Below are positions 50,257 through 59,700 of a stretch of DNA of 64,000 bases, piece after piece (the stretch's first letter is position 1; each line of letters begins with the position of its first letter). This DNA is from MWAR01 sp035388825. GTDB lineage: Bacteria; Muiribacteriota; Ozemobacteria; Ozemobacterales; Ozemobacteraceae. The notes beneath the pieces are model-generated. The model saw only the letters and a program-made list of their open reading frames with translations, did no database searches and was not told the origin of the DNA. The stretch lies in assembly GCA_035388825.1 (NCBI GenBank), contig DAOOQQ010000003.1, forward strand, positions 92,332 through 156,331, read 5' to 3'. Position numbers and translations under genes: made by a program.

Positions 50257-52383
50257 ATGTATCGCTCCCTCCGCGTCAAGATCCTCTCGGTGCTCTTCCT
50301 TGTGATCGCCGCGCTCGGCTTCGTTTTCAACGAGAGCGCGACCCGTCTCATCGTCGAAAAGACCGAAGAGATCTTCCAGGAACGCGTCGACACGCTTCTC
50401 AGCTCGATCCGATCCTACTGGGAAGCCGAAAAGAACCAGGTCCTCCGCTCCGCGACCCTGTTCTCCGAGTCGGACAAGCTGGTGAACTACTCGGTCTACG
50501 GCCTGACCAACCTGCTCCAGAAAGAGATGCGCCGGCTTCTCGCGAACTCCGGCTACCACGAGCTCAGACTCCAGCTCAAAACCGGCCTGATCCTCTCGAC
50601 CCGCGCGCTTCCCGTGTTCGGCCCCCCGATCGTCATCACGAATCCGCGCATGACGCTTTCCCGGCTCGATATCTCGGTCATCGGGGATCGGTTGATCCTC
50701 GGCGCGACGGTGCCGATCTTCAAGACCGAGGAGTTCATCGGCTACCTCACCCTGCAGCGCGAACTCGACGACAACCGCATGCGGCGCATGTCCCGCAACC
50801 TCATCGCCGACGTCACGATCGCCGTGAGGGAAACGGTGCTCGCCTCCTCCCTGGGCGGCCAGGCCCGCCAGGATTTCGCCGCCGCCATCGGCCGCCAGCC
50901 GGACCGCCCCGAGCGCATCTTCACGCTGCGCCTCGCCGGGGTCTCCCACTCGATCGGCCAGATCGAGCTGGGCGAAACGATCGACAAACAGTCGTTCCGC
51001 ATCTACTGCGCCACCTCCCAGGAGCGGATGCTGGCGATGGTGTCCAGCGCCCGTGGCCAGACGTTCGGCATCACGATTTTCGCGCTCGCGATCGCCCTGT
51101 TCATCTCGTTCCTCTTCTCGGAAAAAGTCCTGCTCGGCCGCATCCGCCAGGTGCGCGACGGCGCCCAGCGCCTCTCCCAGGGCGATCTCTCCTACCGGCT
51201 CCCCGAACGCGGCCGCGACGAGCTGGGCGATCTGGCCGGCTCGTTCAACGAGATGGGCGCCGCCCTGCTCAGCAACCGCGAGCATATCCAGCAGACGATC
51301 GACCGGCTCGAGACACTGAAAACCTACATTCAGAACATTCTCTCCAGTCTCAGCACCTCGGTCATCACCTTCGACCGCAGCGGCCGGGTGGAAACGGCCA
51401 ACGGGGCCGCGCAACGGGAGCTGGCAGGCGTCTTCCCCCCCGAACCCGGTCTGCCGTTCAACCGCTTCCTGCGCGTCGTCCGGCGCGAATCCCGCCGGCC
51501 GCTCCTCCGGGCCCTCCGGCGGCTGCTCGAACACGGCGAGGAAGGCGCCCCCGTCGACATCCAGTTCGATCTCGGTGACGGCCGGGGCGTAAAGATCATG
51601 GAAACCCGGTTCACCTACCTGCGCGACGCCGATCTGAAGCCCTACGGCATGGTCATGACGCTTGACGACATCACCCAGCGCCGGATCATCGAGCAGCAGC
51701 TCTACCACGCCGACAAGCTCAGCTCGATCGGCCAACTCGCCGCCAGCGTCGCCCACGAGATCAAGAACCCCCTCGCCTCGATCAAGACGCTCGGCCAGCT
51801 CCTTCAGGAGGAAACCGAAACGAGCGACACCCGGCGCGAGTACATAGACGTGATCGTCTCCGAGGTGAACCGCCTCAACGGCGTCGTCGAGCAGCTGCTC
51901 ACCTACGCCCGCCCCGAGCGCTCCAGCGTCCGGCGCATCCGGCTCGCCGATCTCATCGGCCCGGTTCTCGCCCTCGTCGACCACGAGGCCGATCGCCACC
52001 GCGTCGCACTCGCCGCCGAATATCCGCCCGAGATGGAGATCTTCGTTGACGCGGAAAAGATCAAACAGGTATTGTTGAATCTGATATTCAACGGGATCCA
52101 GGCAATGCCGGACGGCGGCAGGGTCACGATCACGGCCCGCGAGGATGCGACCAGCCCCTGGTCGGTCATCGAGGTGTCCGACACCGGAACCGGCATGCCT
52201 CCCGACGTTGCGGCACGCGTGTTCGACCCGTTCTTCACGACCAAACAGCGGGGAACGGGCCTCGGCCTGGCCATCGTCAAGAAGATCGTTGATCTTCACG
52301 GCGGCCGGATCGAGGTCGAAAGCCGACCGTCGGCCGGGACGACGTTCTCGATCTATCTGCCGCGGGAAAGGAAGGAAACCTGA
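50257..52383 (+). CDS. Sensor histidine kinase (NtrB-type): periplasmic sensor, HAMP, PAS, HisKA, HATPase
   Basis: A protein of 708 residues. A membrane helix near 8-26, a periplasmic domain of about 240 residues and a second helix (GITIFALAIALFISFLFSEK) precede HAMP (GRIRQVRDGAQRLSQGDLSY). PAS follows (TSVITFDRSGRVETANGAA), then the HisKA H-box LAASVAHEIKNPLASIK with the phosphorylated His. The HATPase N box is NLIFNGIQAMPDGG and the G boxes are DTGTGMPPDVAARVF and GTGLGLAIVKKI. It should phosphorylate the regulator 3 bp downstream. The periplasmic protein encoded just upstream is a candidate ligand partner. Confidence 0.93.
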   Translation: MYRSLRVKILSVLFLVIAALGFVFNESATRLIVEKTEEIFQERVDTLLSSIRSYWEAEKNQVLRSATLFSESDKLVNYSVYGLTNLLQKEMRRLLANSGYHELRLQLKTGLILSTRALPVFGPPIVITNPRMTLSRLDISVIGDRLILGATVPIFKTEEFIGYLTLQRELDDNRMRRMSRNLIADVTIAVRETVLASSLGGQARQDFAAAIGRQPDRPERIFTLRLAGVSHSIGQIELGETIDKQSFRIYCATSQERMLAMVSSARGQTFGITIFALAIALFISFLFSEKVLLGRIRQVRDGAQRLSQGDLSYRLPERGRDELGDLAGSFNEMGAALLSNREHIQQTIDRLETLKTYIQNILSSLSTSVITFDRSGRVETANGAAQRELAGVFPPEPGLPFNRFLRVVRRESRRPLLRALRRLLEHGEEGAPVDIQFDLGDGRGVKIMETRFTYLRDADLKPYGMVMTLDDITQRRIIEQQLYHADKLSSIGQLAASVAHEIKNPLASIKTLGQLLQEETETSDTRREYIDVIVSEVNRLNGVVEQLLTYARPERSSVRRIRLADLIGPVLALVDHEADRHRVALAAEYPPEMEIFVDAEKIKQVLLNLIFNGIQAMPDGGRVTITAREDATSPWSVIEVSDTGTGMPPDVAARVFDPFFTTKQRGTGLGLAIVKKIVDLHGGRIEVESRPSAGTTFSIYLPRERKET

Positions 52384-52386
52384 GCG

Positions 52387-53781
52387 ATGGCATTCCAGTC
52401 AAACAGCATCCTGATCGTCGATGACGAGAAATCGATCCTCTTCAGCCTCAAGGCCGCCCTGACCAAGGAGGGTTACACCGTCCGGACGTCGGAAAGCCCG
52501 CAGGATGCCGTGAAACTCGTCGAACCCGGCGCCTTCCAGGTGATCATCTCGGATTTCAACATGCCCGGCATGAACGGCGTCGACCTGCTCCGACGGGTGA
52601 AGCAGGTCGATCCGGAGGTCGTCTTCATCCTGATGACCGCGTTCGGCAGCGAGAAGCTGGCGATCGAGGCGATGAAGGAAGGGGCATACGACTACTTTTC
52701 CAAGCCCTTCGACATCGAGGAGATGCGCGTCATCGTCGCGAAGGCCTGCGAGCGGTTCACGCTGGCCTGGCAGAAAAAAAATCTCGAGGAGCGATTCCTC
52801 ACCGAGCCCGAATCCGACCGGATCATCGGCGTCTCGGCCCAGACGAAGCTGGTCAAGGAGCGGATCGAGCAGGTCGCGAAAAGCGACATCACCGTCCTGA
52901 TCCAGGGGGAAAGCGGCACCGGCAAGGAACTGGTCGCCGAGGCGATCCAGCGCCAGAGCCTCCGCGCCAGCGGCCCGTTCGTCAAGCTCAACTGCGCCGC
53001 CCTTCCCGAGAACCTGATCGAGAGCGAGCTGTTCGGGTACGAGAAGGGGGCCTTCACCGGCGCCGCGGGCCGCAAGCGCGGCAAGTTCGAGGTCGCCAGC
53101 GGCGGCACGATCTTCCTCGACGAGATCGGCGACATGTCGCTCAACACGCAGGCGAAAGTGTTGCGCGTGATCCAGGAGCGCGAGATCGAGCGACTGGGCG
53201 GCAACGACCGGATCAAGGTCGACGTGCGCCTCATCGCCGCCACCCACCGGGATCTCAAGGCCATGATCGCCCAGGGCCAGTTCCGCGAGGATCTCTTCTA
53301 CCGTCTCAGCGTCGTCAACGTCGCCCTCAGCCCCCTCCGGGAGCGGCCCGAGGATATCCCGCTGATGGTCGAGCACTTCGTCAAGATCGCCGCCGAAAAG
53401 CTGGGCCGACCCCTCGCGGGCGTCACCCCGCGCGCCATGACGGCCCTGAAGAACTTCAAATGGCCCGGAAACGTCCGCCAGCTCGCCAACATCATCGAGG
53501 GCGCGGCCGTCTTCGCGAAGGGCAGCCAGATCGATCTCGACAACCTCCCCGAGGAGGTGAAGCTCGGCTTTGTCCCGGAATCGACCACCTCGAACCTCGA
53601 TTGGATAGCTTCTGAAATAGAAAAAGGTCGGACTCTCGACGAGATCGTTGCCAACATCGAAAAGGAGATGATCTCCCGGGTGTTGCGCGCCACCGAAGGC
53701 AATCAGTCCCAGGCCGCCCAGCGCCTCGGCATCAAGCGCGGAACCCTGCAGTACAAGATGAAGAACTACGGCCTCTCCTGA
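52387..53781 (+). CDS. NtrC-family sigma-54-dependent response regulator
   Basis: A protein of 464 residues. The receiver domain has the acidic pair Asp12/Asp13 and the phospho-acceptor Asp56 (IISDFNMPGMNG). The AAA+ domain has Walker A GESGTGKE, the sigma-54 contact loop GAFTGA (in YEKGAFTGAAGRKRG), Walker B TIFLDEIGDM and the arginine region. The C-terminal Fis-type helix-turn-helix is NQSQAAQRLGIKRGTLQYKM. It is the partner of the kinase gene 3 bp upstream and would activate sigma-54 promoters; no -24/-12 promoter was identified nearby. Confidence 0.95.
   Translation: MAFQSNSILIVDDEKSILFSLKAALTKEGYTVRTSESPQDAVKLVEPGAFQVIISDFNMPGMNGVDLLRRVKQVDPEVVFILMTAFGSEKLAIEAMKEGAYDYFSKPFDIEEMRVIVAKACERFTLAWQKKNLEERFLTEPESDRIIGVSAQTKLVKERIEQVAKSDITVLIQGESGTGKELVAEAIQRQSLRASGPFVKLNCAALPENLIESELFGYEKGAFTGAAGRKRGKFEVASGGTIFLDEIGDMSLNTQAKVLRVIQEREIERLGGNDRIKVDVRLIAATHRDLKAMIAQGQFREDLFYRLSVVNVALSPLRERPEDIPLMVEHFVKIAAEKLGRPLAGVTPRAMTALKNFKWPGNVRQLANIIEGAAVFAKGSQIDLDNLPEEVKLGFVPESTTSNLDWIASEIEKGRTLDEIVANIEKEMISRVLRATEGNQSQAAQRLGIKRGTLQYKMKNYGLS
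53605..53628 (+). other. AT-rich rare-codon island in the NtrC-type gene
   Basis: ATA GCT TCT GAA ATA GAA, then AAA GGT encodes IASEIEKG in the linker between the AAA+ and DNA-binding domains. Confidence 0.5.
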
Positions 53782-53860
53782 GCCCGGCCCCGAACGCCGG
53801 AGCCCGAATGTTCCCCAGGCATCGAAGGCCCGCTAATGCGTTCGGCGCGTTCTGAAGGAC

Positions 53861-53899
53861 ATCCGTGTCCATCTGTGTCATCTGCGCCATCTGCGGATC
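53861..53899. repeat. Intergenic degenerate CAGATG-type repeat
   Basis: On the plus strand ATCCGTGTCCATCTGTGTCA and the next bases show repeated ATCTGNG(T/C) words about 9-10 bases apart; the other strand reads GCAGATGGCGCAGATGACAC. The same family is present at 10032-10054. The rest of the 142-bp gap has no clear promoter. Confidence 0.55.
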
Positions 53900-53923
53900 G
53901 TCCCCGGACCGTCCCGCCGTTGT

Positions 53924-56623
53924 TTATTTTTTGTAATATATCACCCAGAGTTTGTATCCGGGAACGTCGGCCGGCCGGGTGACGCGCACTTCGATGTCAC
54001 CGCCAGTCGTGGTGGCTCCGTCATACTCGACCACGTCGACGGCAAAGCCCGGCATCGGAAGCGCAAGGGCATCGATCGGCGCTTCCCCGTAGGTGAGGTG
54101 CTTCACGCCGTCCACGCCCGACACCCCGTTCCGGAGGGCGATATCCCGGAACCGGTGGGCTTCGGCCGAGAAGCCGGGCAGCGACGACGACAGCCCCAGA
54201 TCGTCGCAGTACAGGGCCAGGGCGAACTCGTTGAACAGCGTCTCGATGTTCGCGGTTGCCGGAACGGCATTGTTGCGCAGATACGCATTGATGTCGGTGA
54301 ACCCGCTCACCCCGTTGTTCCGCTCGAGCTTCTGGATCGCGGCATACCCGCCGCACCGCTCGTACAGATACTGGATGAACAGATACGAAACGCCGTAGCT
54401 CCCGAGCCCGGCCTCTTCGGGCCAATGGTTCAGGGAAACGGTCTGCGGGCCGCCCAGATAGGCCGCCACCTGACTGACCGGCGTGGGCATCTTCTGCGGG
54501 AAACCGAAGCCCACCACCTGCTGCGCCCAGACCGACAGACCCTCGTTGAGCCAGGTCACCCCCTGGACACCCTTCTGGTTGTCATACATCATGTGCTGCA
54601 GCTCGTGCGCCAGGACGCCCCGGAAATCCGATGGATTGTTCTTGAACGCCTGGTCCCACAGGTAGATGATCTCGGTGCCCGCCGAGTGCTCGGCCGCCGC
54701 ATTCTTGTCGCGGGGATTATAATACCCTAACGTATATAAGCCAGATGAATTGTTCCGGTTGATCTGCGAGGTCAGGAACAACACGATGCGCGGCTGACCG
54801 TCGACGTTCCCCTCGGGATACGGCTGATGCAACGGCAGGCCGTCCCAACAGGCGGTGGCGAGCGTCGAACGAACCTGGTCGAACCAGCCCGCGATGATCT
54901 CGGCATCCGAAGCCACCAGGACCGAGTCCGAGGCATCCAGATATACCAGACAGTGGGTCCCGGTTGCCGCCAGGGTGCCGGTCGCCAGCACGTCGTTGGC
55001 CGGAAGCATCGGATCCGCACTGTTCAGATCGAGCATCCAGAACGTCGTCGAGGCCGGCGCCGAATCGAAAACGCTCGCCCTGACGCCTCGCCGCGATGCA
55101 CGCCGTCCATCGTCGGCGATCCGGGACCGGATCATCGGGCCGATATCGGCGAAACCTCTTCCCGAGATGATCGGCGCCGGTCGCTGGCTGATCCTTCGGG
55201 ATGCCGGCAGTTGCGGAATATCGCCCGTCTGACCGCCCATGATCCCCGTGAAGATCCATGGATAACTGCCGTCGAGGGGCGTGTTCTGGTCCCCTGCCGT
55301 CACGGAGACGAACGCAAGACGCTCGCCGGGCTCGAGCGAAGCCAGATGCAGGATACCATCATTCGCAACCGGCGAGTTGAAGTAGTCATACACCCCATAC
55401 ACGGAAAGGGTCGTCAGCGTGGTGTCATACGAGGTCCAAGTGATGGGTGATGTCTGATACCCATTGATCTCCACCCGAATCGGAACACTCTGCCCGGCGG
55501 GCACGACGTCCACCGATGGGGCTTTGAACGTGATCTTGGTTTTCGAGATCGAAAGGATCTCGTTTCCCTGCACCGTCTTGGCATCGCCGATCCGGACCTT
55601 CGTCACCCCGCTGTCCGGCACGAAGTTTGTTCCATACAGGGTCAGCGTCTTGCCGGGAATGCACCGTCGCGGGCTCAGATGCACCAGGGTCGGCTGAATG
55701 GTGATGGTGACACTGGAAATGCCGTCGAACTGGTATTCGGGGCTGTTGATCGAAACCTCGAGCAGTCCGGTTTCCGCCTTCGCGGGAAGCTGGATCCGCA
55801 GATCTCTCCCGGCTGTCGTATAGCCGAGCACCGTGCAGTCCAGGCCGTTGAGACGGACACGGTTCGAGGCACCGACGGGATGGAAATTCCGTCCATACAA
55901 GGTCACGATGCCGTTGGGCACCGAACTTGTCGGGATGACTTCCCGTGCAACCGGTTTCGCCGTGAACACGACGGCCCGGGTTTCGTGCGATGGCTCGCCC
56001 CCGATGATGATCTTCACCTCGCCCGTCTCGACCTCGTCAGGGAGGCGGATCTCGACGACACCGTTGTTTCCCGAGTTCCAGTCGATGATTTCGGCGGCCT
56101 TGCCGGCAACCGTCACCCGTCCGCGCGCGGCTCCGATGCCGCGGCCGATGACGGAAATCCGTTCCCCGTCGGTCCCGAAGGCCGGCGAAAGCGACACGAC
56201 CTCGAAATCCCGGGAAGCCGTGGCCGTCGCTTCCGATAAGGTGAAATTCACGTTTTCGGTGATGATTCCGGGGCGAATCCGCACCCCTTCACGATATCCC
56301 GGCTGGAATCCTGGGGCACGCGCCACCACGCGGTAATCCCCGGCAGCGAGGTTGAGCATCAGGTAACTGCCGTCGCTGGCAGCGATTGCCTGGTGCTCTC
56401 CCGCTTCGACGATGGCAGCAGCCACGGGAGCCGGTCCCGAGGCAAGAACGGCCCCCTTCAGACCACCGGCTTCAAGATCCGCGAGGAACTGTCCGCCGCT
56501 TCCCGAGTCGTCTCCCGTCGAGTTCACCCCACCGCACCCCGTCACACAGATCAGTGCACAAGCGAGGATCACGAGGAGGACGCGGTGCTCGGAAAATATT
56601 TTTCGGGGCACGCTCGAAAACAT
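53924..56623 (-). CDS. Lipoprotein metalloprotease (M30/hyicolysin-like gluzincin) with TIG and regulatory domains
   Basis: A protein of 899 residues from ATG 56623, with AAGGGAG upstream; the longer frame back to 56806 is not needed. The signal peptide ends in a lipobox (ICVTGC). Next is a carboxypeptidase-regulatory-like domain (GEHQAIAASDGSYLMLNLAA), then at least three IPT/TIG domains (VIPTSSVPNGIVTLYGRNFH; HLSPRRCIPGKTLTLYGTNF). The zinc protease domain has the motif LAHELQHMM and, 20 residues on, WLNEGLSVWAQ with the Glu ligand. A beta tail follows. It acts on the cell surface or in the periplasm; the substrate is not known. It is divergent from the large Ig-like secreted protein. Confidence 0.9.
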   Translation of the reverse strand: MFSSVPRKIFSEHRVLLVILACALICVTGCGGVNSTGDDSGSGGQFLADLEAGGLKGAVLASGPAPVAAAIVEAGEHQAIAASDGSYLMLNLAAGDYRVVARAPGFQPGYREGVRIRPGIITENVNFTLSEATATASRDFEVVSLSPAFGTDGERISVIGRGIGAARGRVTVAGKAAEIIDWNSGNNGVVEIRLPDEVETGEVKIIIGGEPSHETRAVVFTAKPVAREVIPTSSVPNGIVTLYGRNFHPVGASNRVRLNGLDCTVLGYTTAGRDLRIQLPAKAETGLLEVSINSPEYQFDGISSVTITIQPTLVHLSPRRCIPGKTLTLYGTNFVPDSGVTKVRIGDAKTVQGNEILSISKTKITFKAPSVDVVPAGQSVPIRVEINGYQTSPITWTSYDTTLTTLSVYGVYDYFNSPVANDGILHLASLEPGERLAFVSVTAGDQNTPLDGSYPWIFTGIMGGQTGDIPQLPASRRISQRPAPIISGRGFADIGPMIRSRIADDGRRASRRGVRASVFDSAPASTTFWMLDLNSADPMLPANDVLATGTLAATGTHCLVYLDASDSVLVASDAEIIAGWFDQVRSTLATACWDGLPLHQPYPEGNVDGQPRIVLFLTSQINRNNSSGLYTLGYYNPRDKNAAAEHSAGTEIIYLWDQAFKNNPSDFRGVLAHELQHMMYDNQKGVQGVTWLNEGLSVWAQQVVGFGFPQKMPTPVSQVAAYLGGPQTVSLNHWPEEAGLGSYGVSYLFIQYLYERCGGYAAIQKLERNNGVSGFTDINAYLRNNAVPATANIETLFNEFALALYCDDLGLSSSLPGFSAEAHRFRDIALRNGVSGVDGVKHLTYGEAPIDALALPMPGFAVDVVEYDGATTTGGDIEVRVTRPADVPGYKLWVIYYKK

Positions 56624-56671
56624 TGCGACTCCCTTGCAGAGCGGCTGCGAGTGGTGTAGAAATTCGAAAGA

Positions 56672-56700
56672 ATTCTGACAGATCCTCCACCCCCTGTCAA
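56672..56700 (-). promoter_or_regulatory. Promoter of the metalloprotease gene
   Basis: On the minus strand TTGACA (56700-56695) and CAGAAT (56677-56672) with a 17-base spacer, 49 bases upstream of the start codon. Confidence 0.6.
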
Positions 56701-56783
56701 GTTTGGGGCACTTCGTGCCGAAATCTCTAGGGAGAAATTCTGTGTTCACGGTGCCACGTTCCAGAACGACAGGAGATACCTTT

Positions 56784-59700
56784 ATGAGGCAGACAAACAG
56801 ATCCACCCATCCCGCTCATTCTCTGAAAGGGAGCCGTGCGGCAGTCGCTCTTCTGCTGCTCGTGCTTGCCGGTGTCGGCACGCTGTTCGCCGACGTCGAC
56901 GGGGTCACTCTGACCGTTGATACCGACCCCGCGTACGCTTCGGGGATGATCTTCAACGGTGGAGCCAAGATCACCCTGAAGGCCGCCTGGACGAAGGGCG
57001 ACACGCCGCCGTTCGGGGCGACCTTCAACACCGGAGGGAGCGCGATCGGCACCGTCAACACCTCCGACAAGCAGGCCCAGTTCATCACCACCGGCGCGTC
57101 CCTGGGCGCCGGCGACAAGGATTTCTCCGTCTCCGTCATCGAAACATCCGTTCCGAATGCCGTCTCGAAGCAGGCGAACGGCAACCGCACGGTCTCGATC
57201 AACACGGAAGCCCCGGCCATCACCGTGACGCTTGAAAACGGCTCGACCTTCTCGAACCAGGCGCCGAACAATGTCGTGAACTTCACCGTGCGCAGCTCGA
57301 ACAAGGATATCGCCGGAACCCCCGATGTGACCGTTTCCCCCAGCGCCGGCACGGCTCTGGCACCGGACGGCACCCCGACGGCCCGCGAAGCCAAATACAA
57401 GCTCACCCTGAGCTCGGCCACGACCGGTCAGTATACGATCCGCGCCGTCTGCAAGGACACGACCCAGCCGGCCGAATCCGCCAACACCGGCTCCGGTCAG
57501 AACGCATTCAACGTCATCAACGAGGGCCCCTCGGCGGCCGCCATCTCGAAAGTGCTTCCCCAGAGCCCGACCCACCTCTCCTCCGTGACGCTCGAAGGCA
57601 CCCTCTCGAGCACCATGAAGACCGTCGCCATCTACGAGGGCGGCGCGAAAGTCGCCGATGCGACCGTGAATACGACCGCTCTCACCTGGTCGGCCACGCT
57701 CACCGGCCTCACCGAGGGCGCCCACAAGTATGTCGCCCGCGGGAAAGATGCGCTCGGCAACGAGTCGGCCGGCTCCAGCGAGTTCGAGGTGATCATCGAC
57801 CAGACCAAACCGGCCGCGCCCGTGCTGAACCAGCCCAAATCCCCCACGTCCAACCCCGTCATCACGATCACCGGCACCGGTGCCATCGACGGCGGCACGA
57901 TCAAATCGACGCCCATCACCGTCATGCTGTATGACATGACGGGCCAGATCGCCAGCACCACCGCAAATGCCGACGGCACCTTCACCTTCGCCAACGTCAC
58001 CCTCGCCAACGAGGGCGATAACATCCTCTATGCCCGGTGCGAAGACAACGCCAAGGGCTCGCCCGGGAACCTCTCCGACACCTCCGCCTCGATCCGCGTC
58101 GTCCTCGACACGAACTCGACCGGCGGGACCCAGGTCAGCTCCGTCGTCATCGCCCAGGGAACCGCCCTCGCCAGCACGAGCGTGCCGTTCCCGGCCACCA
58201 CCTACCTCGGAACCGGCGACTACTCGGTGCAGGTGCTCTTCGCCGAGAACATGGATCGCACGGTCATCCCGAACATCGCCGTGAAACCCCAGAATGGCGG
58301 CGAGACGATCTCGAACTCGGGAAGCTGGGTCGCCTCGAACACGTTCGTCGGCAAGATCTCGATTCCGTCGGGCCAGGGCGCCACCTGGGACGGCCAGGCC
58401 GGCCTGCGCATTTTCGGCGCGAAGGACGCCGCCGGGAATCTCCAGGACGAATACAACCAGGCCGGCGCGTTCAACATCGACACCACCGCCCCGACCACCA
58501 CGATGGATTCGATGGAGACATTGTATATCTCCAGCAATACGACCTCCATCACCCTCAAGGGTGTATCGAACGACGCCGGCTCGCTCGTCGGCTACGTCGA
58601 GATCGCCACGGCGCCCTTCGACGGCGTGCCCCCCACGAGCGGTCTGCGGGTTCCGATCTTCAACGGCCCCACCGTGAACTGGTCCCACAACTGGGATGTT
58701 TCGACCCTCGCCGCCGGCAAATACAAGCTCTGGGCCTATGCCGCCGACCAGGCGAAGCCCAACCCCAACGTCGAGGCGAAGGTGAATTATCGCACCCTCA
58801 TCGTCAGCAAGGGTGCCCCGACCGTCGTGCGCATCAGCCTCGACGATGAAATCGCCGATCTGCCCACCACGAGCATCGTCTCGGTCGCCAGCGACGTGAC
58901 CAAGATCACCGCCGTGGCGCAGGATGGCGGCACCGCCGGCCTGAATCTCGCCGTTCCCCCGACCCTGCTCACCCTGGTGCATGATGCCACCGGCAAGAAC
59001 ATCACCGGCAACTTCAGCAACAACGGGGCCGACACGATCACCTTCACCTTCCCGAAGCTGACCGACAACGGCACCTACACGATCTCGTTCCAGCCGATCG
59101 ACAAGGCCGGCAACCAGGCCGTCGCCGTCGCAACCCGCTCCTTCGCCCTCGACACGGCCGGACCCGACAACGTGAACTTCATGCCCGGCAACGGCATCGC
59201 CGTGAACGACACCTATCCCTCGATCCACGTCGACCAGGTGTGGGCCTCGATCGACGATCCGAAGGCCGACTACGGCAAATCCACCATCGAAGTCGCCTAC
59301 AACGGCATCAACGTCGGGAACCAGCTCTCCAACGCCTCGACGACCGCCGTCATCTGGGACCTCTACGGCTCCGTCGCCTCGGCCCCGAAGGATCAGAGCG
59401 GAGACGGGCGCTACGACGTCACCGTGGTTCCGCGCGACATCAGCGGCAACACCGGCGCTTCCCGCCGCTCGTATTTCTACCTCGACACCCAGGCACCTGC
59501 CGTGACGGCCCTCTCGAACGCCTCGGGATCCTGGGTCGGCATCGAACACAAGACCCTCACCCTGACCATGTCCGACGCTCCGGCCGATCTGGTCAAGCAT
59601 CACGGCGCGAAGACCGCCCAGGACTCCACCTGGCAGAGCGGCTCCGGGACCGGCCCGAACGCCGCCGCCTCGACCTACACCGCGACCCTCGACGCCACCG

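Noticed and set aside
49675..52299. An 874-codon minus-strand open frame opposite the kinase gene
   Set aside because: Shadow of the histidine kinase and periplasmic-protein genes, which carry all expected motifs.
53861..53899. A small CRISPR-like array from the periodic intergenic repeat
   Set aside because: Period is about 9-10 bases, units are degenerate and there are no spacers or cas genes.
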